A stretch of 64,000 nucleotides of DNA, taken from Methylobacterium currus (GTDB lineage Bacteria; Pseudomonadota; Alphaproteobacteria; Rhizobiales; Beijerinckiaceae). The stretch lies in NCBI RefSeq assembly GCF_003058325.1, contig NZ_CP028844.1, positions 598,001 through 662,000 on the forward strand. The letters are read 5' to 3'. This document shows positions 8,669-18,199 of this stretch, piece by piece. Under the pieces are notes generated by a model that saw only the letters and a program-made list of their open reading frames with translations, was not told where the DNA came from and ran no database searches. Made by a program: the position numbers and the translations under genes. How positions within the stretch are numbered: the first letter of the stretch is position 1; every line of letters starts with the position of its first letter.

Positions 8669-9115
8669 TCACGGCGCCTCGGGCGAAGCCGGCGGCGCCT
8701 CGCTGTCCGGGCGGGGCTCGGCGGTGGCGACGGCCTTCGTGGTGAGCAGCGGCTCGAGGCGCCGGGCCAGTTCCTGGCCGAGATGGCGGGCATACGGCCC
8801 GGTGAAGTAGCGGCCGCCGGCGCCGCGTCCCTCCAGGTGGTCGCGAGCCTTGGTCATCGCGTCGACCTCGGGCCGGCACAGGAAGCCGATCACCCCGGCC
8901 GCCTCGTACCAGCGCCCGGCCCGGGCATGGGCCAGGGCCGCCGGGTTGTTGCCGATGGTCTCGGCGAAGCAATCCGTCGCGGCCTGTTCGAGCGGGGTGA
9001 GGACCGCGCGCCGGTGCTCGGCGCGGGACGGTGGGGCCGCCACGGCCGGATGGGCCGCGGCGGCCAGCTCTATCGCCGCCAGGGTGCAGATCGCGCCGTA
9101 CAACAGAACTCTCAT
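8669..9115 (-). CDS. Small exported protein of unknown function
   Basis: 148 residues beginning with a clear Sec signal peptide (MRVLLYGAICTLAAIELAAA, cleavage after AVAA near residue 27). The mature part is helical with two cysteines (CFAET and FLCRPE) that could form a disulfide, and a Pro/Glu/Ala-rich tail. Sequence such as ALAHARAGRWYEAAGVIGFLC is compatible with a short helical repeat. I do not recognise a family. It is followed on the same strand, after a 200-bp gap upstream, by another exported protein gene. Confidence 0.65.
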   Translation of the reverse strand: MRVLLYGAICTLAAIELAAAAHPAVAAPPSRAEHRRAVLTPLEQAATDCFAETIGNNPAALAHARAGRWYEAAGVIGFLCRPEVDAMTKARDHLEGRGAGGRYFTGPYARHLGQELARRLEPLLTTKAVATAEPRPDSEAPPASPEAP

Positions 9116-9322
9116 ATCCGGGCCTCGGCCGAATCAACCGCCTCACTCCGGCAAGCCTCGTGCCGATCATGGGCGGATCTTGGGCGGAACCCGGAGAAAA
9201 AGCAGGCTTTCGTACGAGGCAGGCCGCCGCCGTGAAGCTGAGCGGCAACCTTTTCCCAGTCTGCCGCTGAGTTTCCCTGGTCGGCCGCGGCGCTCTCTTT
9301 GCGAGCCGCGGCGCCCTCTTTG

Positions 9323-9706
9323 CTAGCCGCGGCGCTCGGCGTTCCAGCGGCCCTTGCAGGAGGTGGAGCCGGAAGTGGTCCAGTTGCCGTTGCCCATGCC
9401 CTGGCCGAGACGGCCGACCACCTGGGCGGCGGCATCGCCGCGGCTGATCGTCGCCCGCACGGCGCCGCTCGGCTGCACCCGTCCCGTGACGGTGAAGTCG
9501 CCGCCGCCGGCATAGCGGGCCTGGCCGTTCTCGATGATGACGCCGTAGCGATAGGCCCGGTCGCAGGACCCGCTCTCGGTGATGACTTCGACGCTCCAGG
9601 TGCCGTCGAAGCGGTCCGGTGCCTTGGCGCTGGTTCTGGCGATGGCCGGCGCCACGGCGCCAGCCAGACAAGCTCCCGCCGCAAGGGCGGACACGATCAG
9701 CCTCAT
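9323..9706 (-). CDS. Small exported protein, heme-utilisation/adhesion-like fold unknown
   Basis: 127 residues starting at the ATG of MRLIVSALAAGA, with a Sec signal peptide ending near AIA-RT. The mature protein reads as a small beta-rich domain: FDGTWSVEVITESGSCD, YRYGVIIENGQARYAGG, VTGRVQPSGAVRATIS and a C-terminal cysteine in TSCKGRW; the two cysteines may pair. Such small periplasmic proteins of about 130 residues are common in Methylobacterium and Bradyrhizobium and have no known role. The longer frame upstream of this start has the composition of a shadow frame and overlaps the UdgX gene. Confidence 0.7.
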   Translation of the reverse strand: MRLIVSALAAGACLAGAVAPAIARTSAKAPDRFDGTWSVEVITESGSCDRAYRYGVIIENGQARYAGGGDFTVTGRVQPSGAVRATISRGDAAAQVVGRLGQGMGNGNWTTSGSTSCKGRWNAERRG

Positions 9707-9785
9707 GGTCCTCGTTTCCCGATTCGGTCTGGCGACAAACTCGGCAGCACGAGGTTGGTTGCCGCAGCGCAGCGTTTCCCGGGCG

Positions 9786-11243
9786 TTACTCCGCCATGCC
9801 GAGGCGGGGCCCCGGCTCCTCCGCCAGGGTGGAGGCCCGCCGCAGATCCTCGAGGAAGCCCGCATAGGCCTCGCCCCGGGCCTCGTCGGGCAGGCGCAAC
9901 AGGTAGGAGGGGTGGACGGTAACGAAGCCTGCATACGGCTTCTCGCCGAACGTCGCCGGTCCGCGGGCGCGGGTGATCGGCACCTGCCGGCCGGTGAGCG
10001 CCAGAACGGCGGTGGCGCCGAGCGCCACGACCAGGCGCGGCGCCACGAAGGCGAGCTCGCGGTCGAGCCACCAGCGGTAATGCGCCACCTCGCCGGCGGT
10101 CGGCTTCCGGTGGATGCGCCGCTTGCCCCGCAGCTCGAACTTGAAGTGCTTGACCGCATTGGTGAGATAAGCCCGCTCGCGGTCTATGCCCGCCTCGCGC
10201 AGGGCCTGGGACAGGAGCTGACCCGCCGGGCCGACGAAGGGCCGGCCCTGGAGGTCCTCCTGGTCGCCCGGCTGCTCGCCCACGAAGGCGATCGCCGCCC
10301 CGAGCGGGCCCTCGCCGAGGACGGCTTGCGTCGCGCCCGGCACCAGCGGCTCGGAACCGCGAATCACCGCGTTCAACGCATCGAGGTCGGCCGGTTCCTG
10401 CGCCGCCATCGCGGCGATCGCCCGGGCGGGCACGCGCTTGACCGGCGCCTCCGGTGCGCGTGCGATCATCGCCCCGACCCGGCGTCCGGCCTCCCGCACC
10501 AGGCCGGGGATCGCCGCCGTCTCGGGCAGGTTGTGCCAGTACTTCTTCGGCATCTCGGCCCGCATCGCCGCCAGGTTGGTGCGGGCAGGGTTGAAGGTGC
10601 TGGAATAATACTCGGTCCAGCCGGCCTCGAAGGCGTCCTGCTCCGGCACGTCCTCGCGCCGCCCCGGCGGTCCGAACCGCAGGGCCTGGCCGTTCCAGTG
10701 GGCCGAGCCGTCCGGGGTCAGGATCGACCAGTCGAAGGACGGGAAGCGGGCGGAAAAGAACGGCGCGGCCTCCGCCAGGATGTGGTGCTCCGGCTCGAAC
10801 CAGGCGGCGAAACGCTCGCGTCCGCCCTCCCCCGCCCCGGCGTGGCGAAAGCGCAGGAAGGCGTGCATCTTGTGCAGGTCGCGCGCCACCGCCTTGCCCA
10901 TCAGGGTCAGGCGGTGGACCAGGGGATCGCTGGCGACCTCGGCCAGATGCCGCTCGCCCTGCGCCACCCGCCAGATCAGCCGGTGGAGAAGGCCGTAGCG
11001 CTCCGGGTCGCGGTGCATGACGATTTGGGTCACGAGCGTCGCCACCGCCCGCGGCAGGGTCAGTGCCGGACCAGGTTCGCCATCCTCGAAACCCGCCCCG
11101 TCGTCCGGAAACAGCGAGCCCGAATCGCCCTCGACCCAGGTCACCGCCTCCGGCGACATCCCCGCCGGGATGAGGTGCCGGATCGCGGCCCGGAATCCGT
11201 CGAGGTCGGCACCAGGCCGGAGCCGGATCGTGCGGGTGCGCAT
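9786..11243 (-). CDS. DUF4130-UdgX fusion, uracil-DNA glycosylase/crosslinking protein
   Basis: 485 residues in two parts. Residues 1-245 match the DUF4130 (TIGR03915) domain, a helical domain of unknown chemistry. Residues ~300-480 are a family 4-like uracil-DNA glycosylase of the UdgX type: GEQPGDQEDLQGRPF (322-336) is the uracil-pocket motif, KRRIHRKP (374-381) is the UdgX-specific loop, and HPSYLLR (444-450) the last motif. In UdgX the first His of this loop (here His378) becomes covalently joined to the abasic site after uracil removal. No Fe-S cysteines are obvious in the order used by other family 4 enzymes. The usual neighbour, a radical SAM repair protein, lies 21.7 kb away at 32902-34113. 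Confidence 0.88.
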   Translation of the reverse strand: MRTRTIRLRPGADLDGFRAAIRHLIPAGMSPEAVTWVEGDSGSLFPDDGAGFEDGEPGPALTLPRAVATLVTQIVMHRDPERYGLLHRLIWRVAQGERHLAEVASDPLVHRLTLMGKAVARDLHKMHAFLRFRHAGAGEGGRERFAAWFEPEHHILAEAAPFFSARFPSFDWSILTPDGSAHWNGQALRFGPPGRREDVPEQDAFEAGWTEYYSSTFNPARTNLAAMRAEMPKKYWHNLPETAAIPGLVREAGRRVGAMIARAPEAPVKRVPARAIAAMAAQEPADLDALNAVIRGSEPLVPGATQAVLGEGPLGAAIAFVGEQPGDQEDLQGRPFVGPAGQLLSQALREAGIDRERAYLTNAVKHFKFELRGKRRIHRKPTAGEVAHYRWWLDRELAFVAPRLVVALGATAVLALTGRQVPITRARGPATFGEKPYAGFVTVHPSYLLRLPDEARGEAYAGFLEDLRRASTLAEEPGPRLGMAE

Positions 11244-11695
11244 CGAAGGCCTGTCGTCGTTGAACCTGTGTCAGCGGCGAGCCTGTCCCCGCTTCGAGGC
11301 GGAGCCGCGATGCTGGTGGACGTCCAATAAAGGGCCGCGTCGGCGCTGCTGATCGAAGCCTGCCCGCCGAAAGTCAAGACGCCGCCGCAAGGGTCTGCGT
11401 CGCAGCGTCGTCGGCCATCTTCTCGCGGCATCTGAACGGCGCCGCCAGCCTTGTCGAGCGGCCCGATCGAACCGTGCAGGGCGCGGAGCCGGTTTGTCGC
11501 GGGAAGGAAACGCGGCGGTGATCCCGCCGGCGACGCCATCCGGCGCTGGGCCGCGGCGCAGCCCGGTGGCGCTCCTACGGGCGGCGGCGCCCGAGACTCG
11601 TTCACGCAGGCTTGGCCTGCCTCCGCCGGGACGAGCTTGCGGGCGAGGGCAGCGCCGAACCCGGCCACCCGCGACAGGCGGGGACCGCCGGCGCC
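11244..11695. other. 452-bp intergenic region at the edge of the catabolic block
   Basis: No credible gene. It should contain the present promoter of the UdgX gene and the end of the importer operon running toward it. It marks the left limit of the block that separates UdgX from its usual partner; I see no terminal inverted repeat, target duplication or transposase remnant. Confidence 0.55.
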
Positions 11696-12409
11696 TCACC
11701 GGACGCCAACGCCGAGGAGCTGGTCGACGGTGCCGGACGCGGCCGCGAGGTCGGTGCTCGCCCCGGCCCATGCGATGCGGCCGCGCTCGATGACGATCGC
11801 CCGCTCGGCGAAGGCGAGGGCACGCCCGATCTGCTGCTCGACCAGCAGGATCGTCGTCTCCCCCGACAGCGCGAGGCCGGTGATCGCCTCCATCAGCTCG
11901 TCGCAGATCACCGGCGCCAATCCCTCCAGGGGCTCGTCGAGGAGCAGTACGCGCGGCTGCCCGAGCAGGGTCCGGGCGAGGGAGAGCATCTGCTGCTCGC
12001 CGCCCGAGAGCTGGTGCCCGGCATTGCGCCGCCGCTCGGCCAGCCGGGGAAACAGCGCATAGGCCTCCGCCAAAGCCGCGCGGGAACGTCCCTTCAGGCC
12101 GGTCGCGAGGTTCTCCTCGACGGTGAGCGAGCCGAAGATGTCGCGGGTCTGCGGCACGTAGCCGAGGCCGAGCGCCGCCCGCGCCGAGGGCCTGAGCCCG
12201 CCGAGTTCGTGGGTGTCGAGGCGGATCGAGCCGCTTCGTTGCGTCGTCCGACCCATGAGGGTCGCCAGCAGGGTGGTCTTGCCGACCCCGTTGCGGCCGA
12301 GCACGGCGAGCCGCGCCCCGGCGGCGACCGAGAGGTCCAGCCCGTCGATCACCCGGGTCGGCCCGTATCCGGCGGAGAGGCCCGCGATCTCAAGCGCTGC
12401 GGCGGTCAT
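11696..12409 (-). CDS. livF: LIV-type ABC importer ATPase, LivF-like (set A)
   Basis: 237-residue cytoplasmic ATPase: Walker A GRNGVGKTT, signature LSGGEQQ and Walker B VLLLDEP are intact, and the switch His region ends ILLVEQQIG as in LivF proteins. It powers import of the ligand captured by the binding protein at 16803-17981. It is the last gene of the leftward set A operon and overlaps the livG-like gene by 20 bp. LIV-type systems carry branched-chain amino acids but also urea, amides and aromatic acids; with the catabolic neighbours here, a xenobiotic or aromatic ligand is more likely than leucine. Confidence 0.88.
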   Translation of the reverse strand: MTAAALEIAGLSAGYGPTRVIDGLDLSVAAGARLAVLGRNGVGKTTLLATLMGRTTQRSGSIRLDTHELGGLRPSARAALGLGYVPQTRDIFGSLTVEENLATGLKGRSRAALAEAYALFPRLAERRRNAGHQLSGGEQQMLSLARTLLGQPRVLLLDEPLEGLAPVICDELMEAITGLALSGETTILLVEQQIGRALAFAERAIVIERGRIAWAGASTDLAAASGTVDQLLGVGVR

Positions 12410-13178
12410 CGGCGTAGCTCCCGAGATAGGCCCGGCGCACCTCCGCGTTCCGGCGCACCTCCTCCGCCTTCCCTTCGACGATCAGGCGGCCCGCCGCGAG
12501 CACGAGGATGCGCGCCGCGAAGCGGAAGACGAGATCCATGTCGTGCTCGATCATCAGCACCGCCATGTCGGACGGCAGGCGGTCGAGCGCGTCGAGGATG
12601 CGGTGGGATTCGTCGTGCGGCACGCCGGCCGCGGGTTCGTCGAGGAGCAGCACCTTCGGCCGCAGCGCCAGCCCGATCGCGAGGTCGATCAGGCGCTGCT
12701 GGCCATAGGCGAGGCGGGCGACCGGCGTGTCCGCCACGGCCGCGAGGCCGAGCTCGGCGAGCAGGTGCTCGGCCTCGCCGCGGACCTCCCGCGCCGCGCC
12801 GGCATGGCTCGTGATGCGGCGGCTCAGGCCCCGGCGCTGCTGGATCGCGATGCCGAGATTCTCGGCCGCCGTCATGCTGCGGAACAGGCGGGTGATCTGG
12901 AAGGTCCGCACGAGCCCCCGCGCCACCCGGTCGGCGACCGACGCCCGGGTGACGTCGTGGCCGTCGACGAGGATGCGGCCCGCGCTCGGCGCGAGGTCGC
13001 CCGACAGGAGGTTGACGAGGGTCGTCTTGCCGGCCCCGTTGGGGCCGATCAGCGCGACCCGCTCGCCGGGGGCGAGGGCGAAGCTGACGTTGTCGGTCGC
13101 CTGCAGGCCGCCGAAGCGCCGTGACACGCCCTGCACGGCCAGGAGGGGCGAGGGGGCGGTGGGGACCGGCACGGTCAT
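12390..13178 (-). CDS. livG: LIV-type ABC importer ATPase, LivG-like (set A)
   Basis: 262 residues from the ATG at 13178, which overlaps the permease stop as ATGA; a longer frame exists but starts inside the permease gene. Walker A GPNGAGKTT, the LivG-type FQITRLF Q-loop, signature LAYGQQR and Walker B VLLLDEPAAG are intact. The signature motif reads YGQQ rather than SGGQ, as is usual for LivG. Partner of the LivF-like ATPase next door. Confidence 0.87.
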   Translation of the reverse strand: MTVPVPTAPSPLLAVQGVSRRFGGLQATDNVSFALAPGERVALIGPNGAGKTTLVNLLSGDLAPSAGRILVDGHDVTRASVADRVARGLVRTFQITRLFRSMTAAENLGIAIQQRRGLSRRITSHAGAAREVRGEAEHLLAELGLAAVADTPVARLAYGQQRLIDLAIGLALRPKVLLLDEPAAGVPHDESHRILDALDRLPSDMAVLMIEHDMDLVFRFAARILVLAAGRLIVEGKAEEVRRNAEVRRAYLGSYADDRRSA

Positions 13179-14266
13179 GGCTGCCGCCCCGGCAGGCGCG
13201 AGGACTTGAACGACCCGAACGGCCGGGGCAGGCGCAACGACGTCGACGACAGCCAAGACCCGGACGACCGCACCTCGGACGACCGGAAAGACCTAACCAT
13301 CTCGGGCAGCCCGCTCGCGAGGCCGCGGGGCATGAGCACCACGATCAGCACCAGGAAGGCTCCCACGGCCGTGATCCAGTGGAACGGGTTGTAGGCGGCG
13401 ACGAAATGCTCGACGACCTGGAACAGGAACGCGCCGACGAGCGCGCCCCAGAGCGTCCCCGCGCCGCCTAAGGTCAGCATCACCAGGGCCTGGGCCGAGC
13501 GCTCGAAGCCGATGCTGTCGAGCCCGACGACACCGGTGGTGATCGCCGTGAGCGCCCCGCCGATGCCGGCCACCGCGCCCGCGATCCCGTACATCACGAC
13601 GAGACGAGGATAGACCGCGATGCCGATCATGCGCGCCCGCAGGTCGTCGTCGCGGATCGCCCGGCAGGTCGCGCCGAAGGGGGACCGCACCAGGATCGTC
13701 AACCCGATGACGACCAGCACCAGCACGGCGACCGCGAGGACGTAGGCGGTGCGGCTGTAGATGTCGAAGGCGGCGAGCCCGAGGACCGGGCCCGGCTCGA
13801 TGCCCGCCAGACCGTCGCTCCCGCCGGTCCAGCTCGCGAGCTTGTTGGCGAGCGCCGCGGCGAGCTGGCCGATGGCGATCGACTGCACGAGCTGGGGCAG
13901 GCCGCGGAAGCGGGTCACGACGGCGCCGGAGGCGAGGCCCGCCGCGCCCCCCGCGGCCGCGCCGACGAGCAGGAGCAGCACCGGGTCGGTGAGGCCGCCG
14001 AGGCAGGCATTGCCGGCCGCGTAGGCGCCGACGCCGAACAGGGCGGCCTGGCCGAGGGTGGCGATGCCGCAATAGCCCGTCACGAGATCGAGGGAGAGGA
14101 CGAGCAGGCTGATCGCGATGAGGTGCGTCAGGAAGGCGAGGTCGTCCGGGAAGGCGGCGTAGCCGAGGCCCGAGACGAGGAGGATCGCGAGCGGGACCAG
14201 AGCGGCGCCGAGAAGCGGGCGGGCCGCCATCCGGCGGCCGCGATCCGGGATTGCGCGTGTCAGCAT
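13175..14266 (-). CDS. livM: LIV-type ABC importer permease, LivM-like (set A)
   Basis: 363-residue integral membrane protein with about nine hydrophobic helices and the LivM pattern LDLVTGYCGIATLGQAALFGVGAYA near residue 60. The last ~40 residues, after LMPRGLASGLPE, are an unusual Ser/Arg-rich tail not found in typical LivM proteins. In the DNA this tail is a stretch of repeated GAC/GTC-like triplets. It sits one base after the livH-like stop in the same operon. Role: inner-membrane channel half for the set A importer. Confidence 0.86.
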   Translation of the reverse strand: MLTRAIPDRGRRMAARPLLGAALVPLAILLVSGLGYAAFPDDLAFLTHLIAISLLVLSLDLVTGYCGIATLGQAALFGVGAYAAGNACLGGLTDPVLLLLVGAAAGGAAGLASGAVVTRFRGLPQLVQSIAIGQLAAALANKLASWTGGSDGLAGIEPGPVLGLAAFDIYSRTAYVLAVAVLVLVVIGLTILVRSPFGATCRAIRDDDLRARMIGIAVYPRLVVMYGIAGAVAGIGGALTAITTGVVGLDSIGFERSAQALVMLTLGGAGTLWGALVGAFLFQVVEHFVAAYNPFHWITAVGAFLVLIVVLMPRGLASGLPEMVRSFRSSEVRSSGSWLSSTSLRLPRPFGSFKSSRLPGRQP

Positions 14267-14267
14267 G

Positions 14268-15137
14268 TCACTGTGCCCGCCCCAGCATGCCGTTGGGAAA
14301 GATCGCCACGACGGCGATCACCGCGCTGTAGAAGAAGAACTCGCCGAATTCCGGCGCGACGTACTTGCCGACCGTGTCGATCAGGCCGAGCAGGAGCGAG
14401 GCCGCGAGCGCCCCGGGGATCGATCCGGCACCCCCGACCGACACGACGACCAGGAACGTCACCATGTAGCGCAGGGCGTAGAACGGCTCGATCGGCAGGA
14501 GCTCGGCGCCGACGATGCCCCCGAAGGCGCCGAGGCCGACGGCCAGCGCGAAGGTCGCGGCGTAGATCAGGTCGGTCCGCAGGCCGAGGGACTCGGCCAT
14601 GTCGCTGTTGTCGACGCTCGCCCGGAGCCGGATGCCGAACTCGGTGCGCTCGAGCAGGAGCCACAGGCCGAGCGCCGTGGCGAGGCCGCAGGCGATCACG
14701 AAGAGGCGGTGCGTCGGCACCGTGCGAAAGCCGAGGTCGAGCGGGCCGCTGAGCGAGGCCGGCAGGGGGATCGGCTTGAGGGTGGGGCCCAGGAGGTAGT
14801 TGGCGGTCCCGATGATCACGAAGGTGATGCCGATCGTCATCAGGATCTGGGTCAGGGGATCGGTGCGGCGGTAGAGGCGGCGGTAGAGCAGGCGCTCGAG
14901 CGGCAGGGTCACCGCGACCGTCGCCGCGACGGCGAGCGGCAGCGTGACGAGGTAGGACAGGCCGGCGCCGCGCAACAGGGTCGAGGCGATATAGCCGCCC
15001 ATCATGGCGAAGGCGCCGTGGGCGAGGTTCACCACCCGCACGAGGCCCATCATGATCGAGAGGCCGATCGAGATGATGAAGAGCACCATGCCGTAGGCGA
15101 GGGCGTCGAAGGCGAGGCTGAGGATCGTGCGGGTCAT
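14268..15137 (-). CDS. livH: LIV-type ABC importer permease, LivH-like (set A)
   Basis: 289 residues, about eight membrane segments, with the LivH features GLSIMMGLVRVVNLAHGAF near the N-terminus and VVVSVGGAGSIPGA near the C-terminus (the EAA-like loop that contacts the ATPases). It overlaps the amidohydrolase gene by four bases (ATGA), showing tight translational coupling between importer and enzyme. Confidence 0.88.
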   Translation of the reverse strand: MTRTILSLAFDALAYGMVLFIISIGLSIMMGLVRVVNLAHGAFAMMGGYIASTLLRGAGLSYLVTLPLAVAATVAVTLPLERLLYRRLYRRTDPLTQILMTIGITFVIIGTANYLLGPTLKPIPLPASLSGPLDLGFRTVPTHRLFVIACGLATALGLWLLLERTEFGIRLRASVDNSDMAESLGLRTDLIYAATFALAVGLGAFGGIVGAELLPIEPFYALRYMVTFLVVVSVGGAGSIPGALAASLLLGLIDTVGKYVAPEFGEFFFYSAVIAVVAIFPNGMLGRAQ

Positions 15138-16771
15138 CGGGCCGGCCGCTCCGTCGGACCGGCGGCATCGTGCAGCCGGCCGCCGTGCAATCGATCATGG
15201 ACGACGCGGCCCCGCACGACGGTGAGCAGGACCTGCGTGCCGCGCATCGTGGCCGCCTCCGCCCCGGTCGGATCCCGGTCGATCGCGATCAGGTCCGCGG
15301 CCATGCCGGGCTCCAGCCGGCCCCGCCAGCCCTGATGGCCCATGGCGCGGGCCCCGCCTTCCGCATAGGCGGCCAGGACCTCCGGGGCCCGGAGCGCCTC
15401 GTCCGGCCCGACCGGCCGGCCCGCCGAGGCGCCGCGGTCCATCGCATCCGCCACCCCGATCCAGGGCGAGATCGACCCGGTCGGCGCGTCCGAGCTCGGC
15501 ACGTAGCCGATGCCGGCCTCGATCATCGCCCTCGCCTGGTAGCAGGTGCCCGCAGCCTCGCCGAAGGCGGCGTGGATCGAGCGGTTCATCCGCGACAGGA
15601 AGCTCGGCTGCGTCACCACGAGGGCGCCGAGATCGCGCAGGCCCGGCAACAATCCCGGCGCGACCCGAAAGGCATGCTCGATCCGGTGCGGCGCCGCGGG
15701 CTGCCGCGGATGAGCCCGGCGCGCCGCCTCGAGGCTCTCCGCGACCAGCGCGACGGCCCGGTCGCCCACCGCGTGGACGGCGACCTGCCAGCCTGCCTCA
15801 TGGGCCTCCGCGAGGGCGCGGCGCAGGGCCGGTTCCGGCCGCATGAAGTAGCCGTGGCCGGCGCCGTCGGCGTAGCCCTCCGTCATCGCGGCGGTCCGGG
15901 CGCCGACGATGCCGTCGGCGAAGAACTTGAGCGTGATCGCTTGCCAGTCCGGATCGGGGGTCGGGCGCAACCCGTGCGCCGCCGCCTCGGGCGCGTCGAG
16001 GCGGTGCATGAAGCCGAGCCGCAGCGGCAGGTCGGCGCATTCGCGCCGCAGCCCCTGCCAGAGCGCGAATTCCGCCGGAAAGCCGTCGGTGAAGCCGATT
16101 GCGGCCTCGACCGCGGCCGTCAGACCCAAGGCCGCCGCGTCCCCGATCGTCGCCCGCAAGGCACGGGCGAGCAACTTGGCGTCCGGGCGCGGCACGGCGC
16201 GGAAGATGGCCTCGGCGGCGGCCTCGCTGGCCGAGCCGTCGAGCCTGCCATCCGGATCGCGCCCGAACGCGCCGCCCTCCGGGTCGCCGGTGCCGTCGCC
16301 GAGGCCGAGCACCCGCAAGGCCGCCGAGTTGACGAGGGCGACGTGGCCGCAGAAGCGCCGGACGAGGACGGGGCGGTCCGGAACGGCCGCGTCGAGCTCG
16401 GCGCGCGTCGGGTAGCGCGGGTCGCGCAGCCGGTTCTCGTCGAACCCCGTCGCCATCACCCAAGCCCCCTCCGGCAGGGTGACCGCCCCCTGCGCCAGCC
16501 GGGCGAGCAGCGCGTCGTGCGCGTCGACGTCCGGCCCGCCGAGATCCAGGTTCAGCCGCGACGCGGCGATCGCGTAGAGATGCACATGGGCGTCGGTGAG
16601 GCCCGGCCCGAGGACGGCCCCGCCCAGATCCACTTTGCGCCCGACCCGGGGCATCTCGGAGCGGCGGCCGATCCAGGCCACCTTCCCCCCGGACACGATC
16701 AGCGCATCGGCGGCGGCGGGCGCGTTCCAGGCGCCGAACACCGTGCCGTTGACGAAGCCGAGATCATCCAT
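15134..16771 (-). CDS. YtcJ-type metal-dependent amidohydrolase
   Basis: 545 residues of the amidohydrolase superfamily. The metal-binding DAHVHL (His62, His64) follows a short beta-sandwich domain; HAVGDRAV and RIEHAF give further metal ligands, and SSDAPTG carries the conserved Asp. The C-terminus returns to the sandwich (LEPGMAADLIAIDRDP). Relatives include N-substituted formamide deformylase and various enzymes of unknown substrate; they cleave amide or cyclic C-N bonds in the cytoplasm. Its place between the permease and the binding-protein gene of one operon suggests it acts on the imported compound. The precise substrate cannot be inferred. Confidence 0.82.
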   Translation of the reverse strand: MDDLGFVNGTVFGAWNAPAAADALIVSGGKVAWIGRRSEMPRVGRKVDLGGAVLGPGLTDAHVHLYAIAASRLNLDLGGPDVDAHDALLARLAQGAVTLPEGAWVMATGFDENRLRDPRYPTRAELDAAVPDRPVLVRRFCGHVALVNSAALRVLGLGDGTGDPEGGAFGRDPDGRLDGSASEAAAEAIFRAVPRPDAKLLARALRATIGDAAALGLTAAVEAAIGFTDGFPAEFALWQGLRRECADLPLRLGFMHRLDAPEAAAHGLRPTPDPDWQAITLKFFADGIVGARTAAMTEGYADGAGHGYFMRPEPALRRALAEAHEAGWQVAVHAVGDRAVALVAESLEAARRAHPRQPAAPHRIEHAFRVAPGLLPGLRDLGALVVTQPSFLSRMNRSIHAAFGEAAGTCYQARAMIEAGIGYVPSSDAPTGSISPWIGVADAMDRGASAGRPVGPDEALRAPEVLAAYAEGGARAMGHQGWRGRLEPGMAADLIAIDRDPTGAEAATMRGTQVLLTVVRGRVVHDRLHGGRLHDAAGPTERPAR

Positions 16772-16802
16772 CGCCGTCGCGTCCGCGCGTTCTCTCGGAC
16801 AA

Positions 16803-17981
16803 TCAGTTCTTGCTCAGCGCCCAGTCCGGCTGCGACGGGAAGGTCTCGATCTCGCGGTTGATGAACTGCCCGTCCTTCTTGTCGACGGTCCGCAGGTAGA
16901 CGTTCTGCCGGATGTGCCGCGTCGCCGGATCGATCGAGACCGGCCCGCGCGGCGAGACCCAGGACAGCCCGGACACGGACGCGACCGCCTTCTTCGGGTC
17001 GCGCTTGCCGTCCGTCGCCTCGATCATCTTATAGATCAACCGCGCGCCGTCATAGGCGGCCACCGCCGTCATCGTGACCTCGCCCGCGTCGCCGCCATCC
17101 TTCCTGATCTGGTCGAGGAAGGCGCGGTTCTCGGGCGAGTCGTGCGAGACGGCGTAATGGTAGGTCGACAGGATGCCGATCCCGGCCTCGCCGATCGCCG
17201 GAAGGTCGGGCTCGGTCACCACGTCGCCGGTCGAGATGAGCGTGATGCCGTCCTTCTTCAGACCGTTGTCGATATAGGCCTTCATGAAGCCGAGGGTCGG
17301 CGGCCCGCTCGGCAGGAAGGTGAAGATCGTGTCGGCCCCCGAATCCTTGATGCGCTGCATGACCGGGCCGAAATCGGTCGTCGAGAGCGGGATGCGCGTC
17401 GCGCTGACGACCTGCCCGCCCGCGGCCTCGAAGGCGCCCTTGAAGGCGGCCTCGGCATCGATGCCCGGACCGTAATCGCTCACGGCGATCGCGACCTTCT
17501 TCGATCCCTTCTCCCGCGCCACCTTCGCGGCCGGCACCGTGTTCTGGTACATCGTGAAGGAGGTGCGGACGATCGACGGGCTCTTCTCGACGATGGCCGA
17601 GGTCGCGGCGTTGAGGACGACCATCACCGTCTCGGAACTCTCGAGCAGCGGAGCCGCCGCGAGCGCGTTCGGCGTGAAGTAGAAGCCGGCGAGATACTGG
17701 ACCTTTTCCTTGACGATCAGCTCCTGCGCGAGCGCCCGGGCCTTGGCGGGGTTGGGCGATTCCTCATCGCGGTAGACGAACTCGACCTGATGCTTGCCGG
17801 ACGACTTCCCGTTCTGGGCGACCCAGGCGTCAATGCCCATCCGGAAGTTCTTTCCGAACAACGCGTAGGGACCCGACAAGGTGCCGATGACCCCGACCTT
17901 GACGACATCGGCCGTCGCCGCCGTTGCGCCGAAGCAGAGGGAGCCGAGCACGATCGTGACCAGGAGCGACGTCCGCATCAT
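16803..17981 (-). CDS. LIV-type periplasmic substrate-binding protein (set A)
   Basis: 392 residues with a Sec signal peptide (MMRTSLLVTIVLGSLCFGA, cleavage after ATA near residue 24) and the type I periplasmic-binding fold: VKVGVIGTLSGPYALFGK is the ligand-loop start of this family. The ATG at 17981, or the adjacent one at 17978, has a GGGGGGT ribosome site. The protein captures a ligand for the permeases encoded downstream; the amidohydrolase lies between. A GTTCG-N5-CGAAC palindrome 51 bp upstream fits control by the IclR regulator next door. Confidence 0.87.
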   Translation of the reverse strand: MMRTSLLVTIVLGSLCFGATAATADVVKVGVIGTLSGPYALFGKNFRMGIDAWVAQNGKSSGKHQVEFVYRDEESPNPAKARALAQELIVKEKVQYLAGFYFTPNALAAAPLLESSETVMVVLNAATSAIVEKSPSIVRTSFTMYQNTVPAAKVAREKGSKKVAIAVSDYGPGIDAEAAFKGAFEAAGGQVVSATRIPLSTTDFGPVMQRIKDSGADTIFTFLPSGPPTLGFMKAYIDNGLKKDGITLISTGDVVTEPDLPAIGEAGIGILSTYHYAVSHDSPENRAFLDQIRKDGGDAGEVTMTAVAAYDGARLIYKMIEATDGKRDPKKAVASVSGLSWVSPRGPVSIDPATRHIRQNVYLRTVDKKDGQFINREIETFPSQPDWALSKN

Positions 17982-18031
17982 ACCCCCCACGCGTCCCGGC
18001 CCTGGTGGCGGTACTGGCCGGTCGGTAAATC

Positions 18032-18046
18032 GTTCGCACACCGAAC
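18032..18046 (+). promoter_or_regulatory. Candidate IclR/PcaR-type operator before the binding-protein gene
   Basis: GTTCGCACACCGAAC is a perfect inverted repeat (GTTCG, five-base spacer, CGAAC), the geometry of the site before the Rieske gene at 20925-20939. It overlaps a second motif, CGAACGTATGTGCG, that differs at two of fourteen positions from the palindrome at 20810-20823. Confidence 0.6.
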
Positions 18047-18199
18047 GTATGTGCGTTTTTGAACGAGAACAAGCTTGGTTTTCGGCCATGCTGGCGAATT
18101 TCGCGCCATCGTCCGGCGACGGTGCCGTCGCGGTGCGGACTGGCCGGCTTCAGGCCTGTCTGGGTGACAAGAAGGGACGCGGTTTCCCTCGAACCGTCG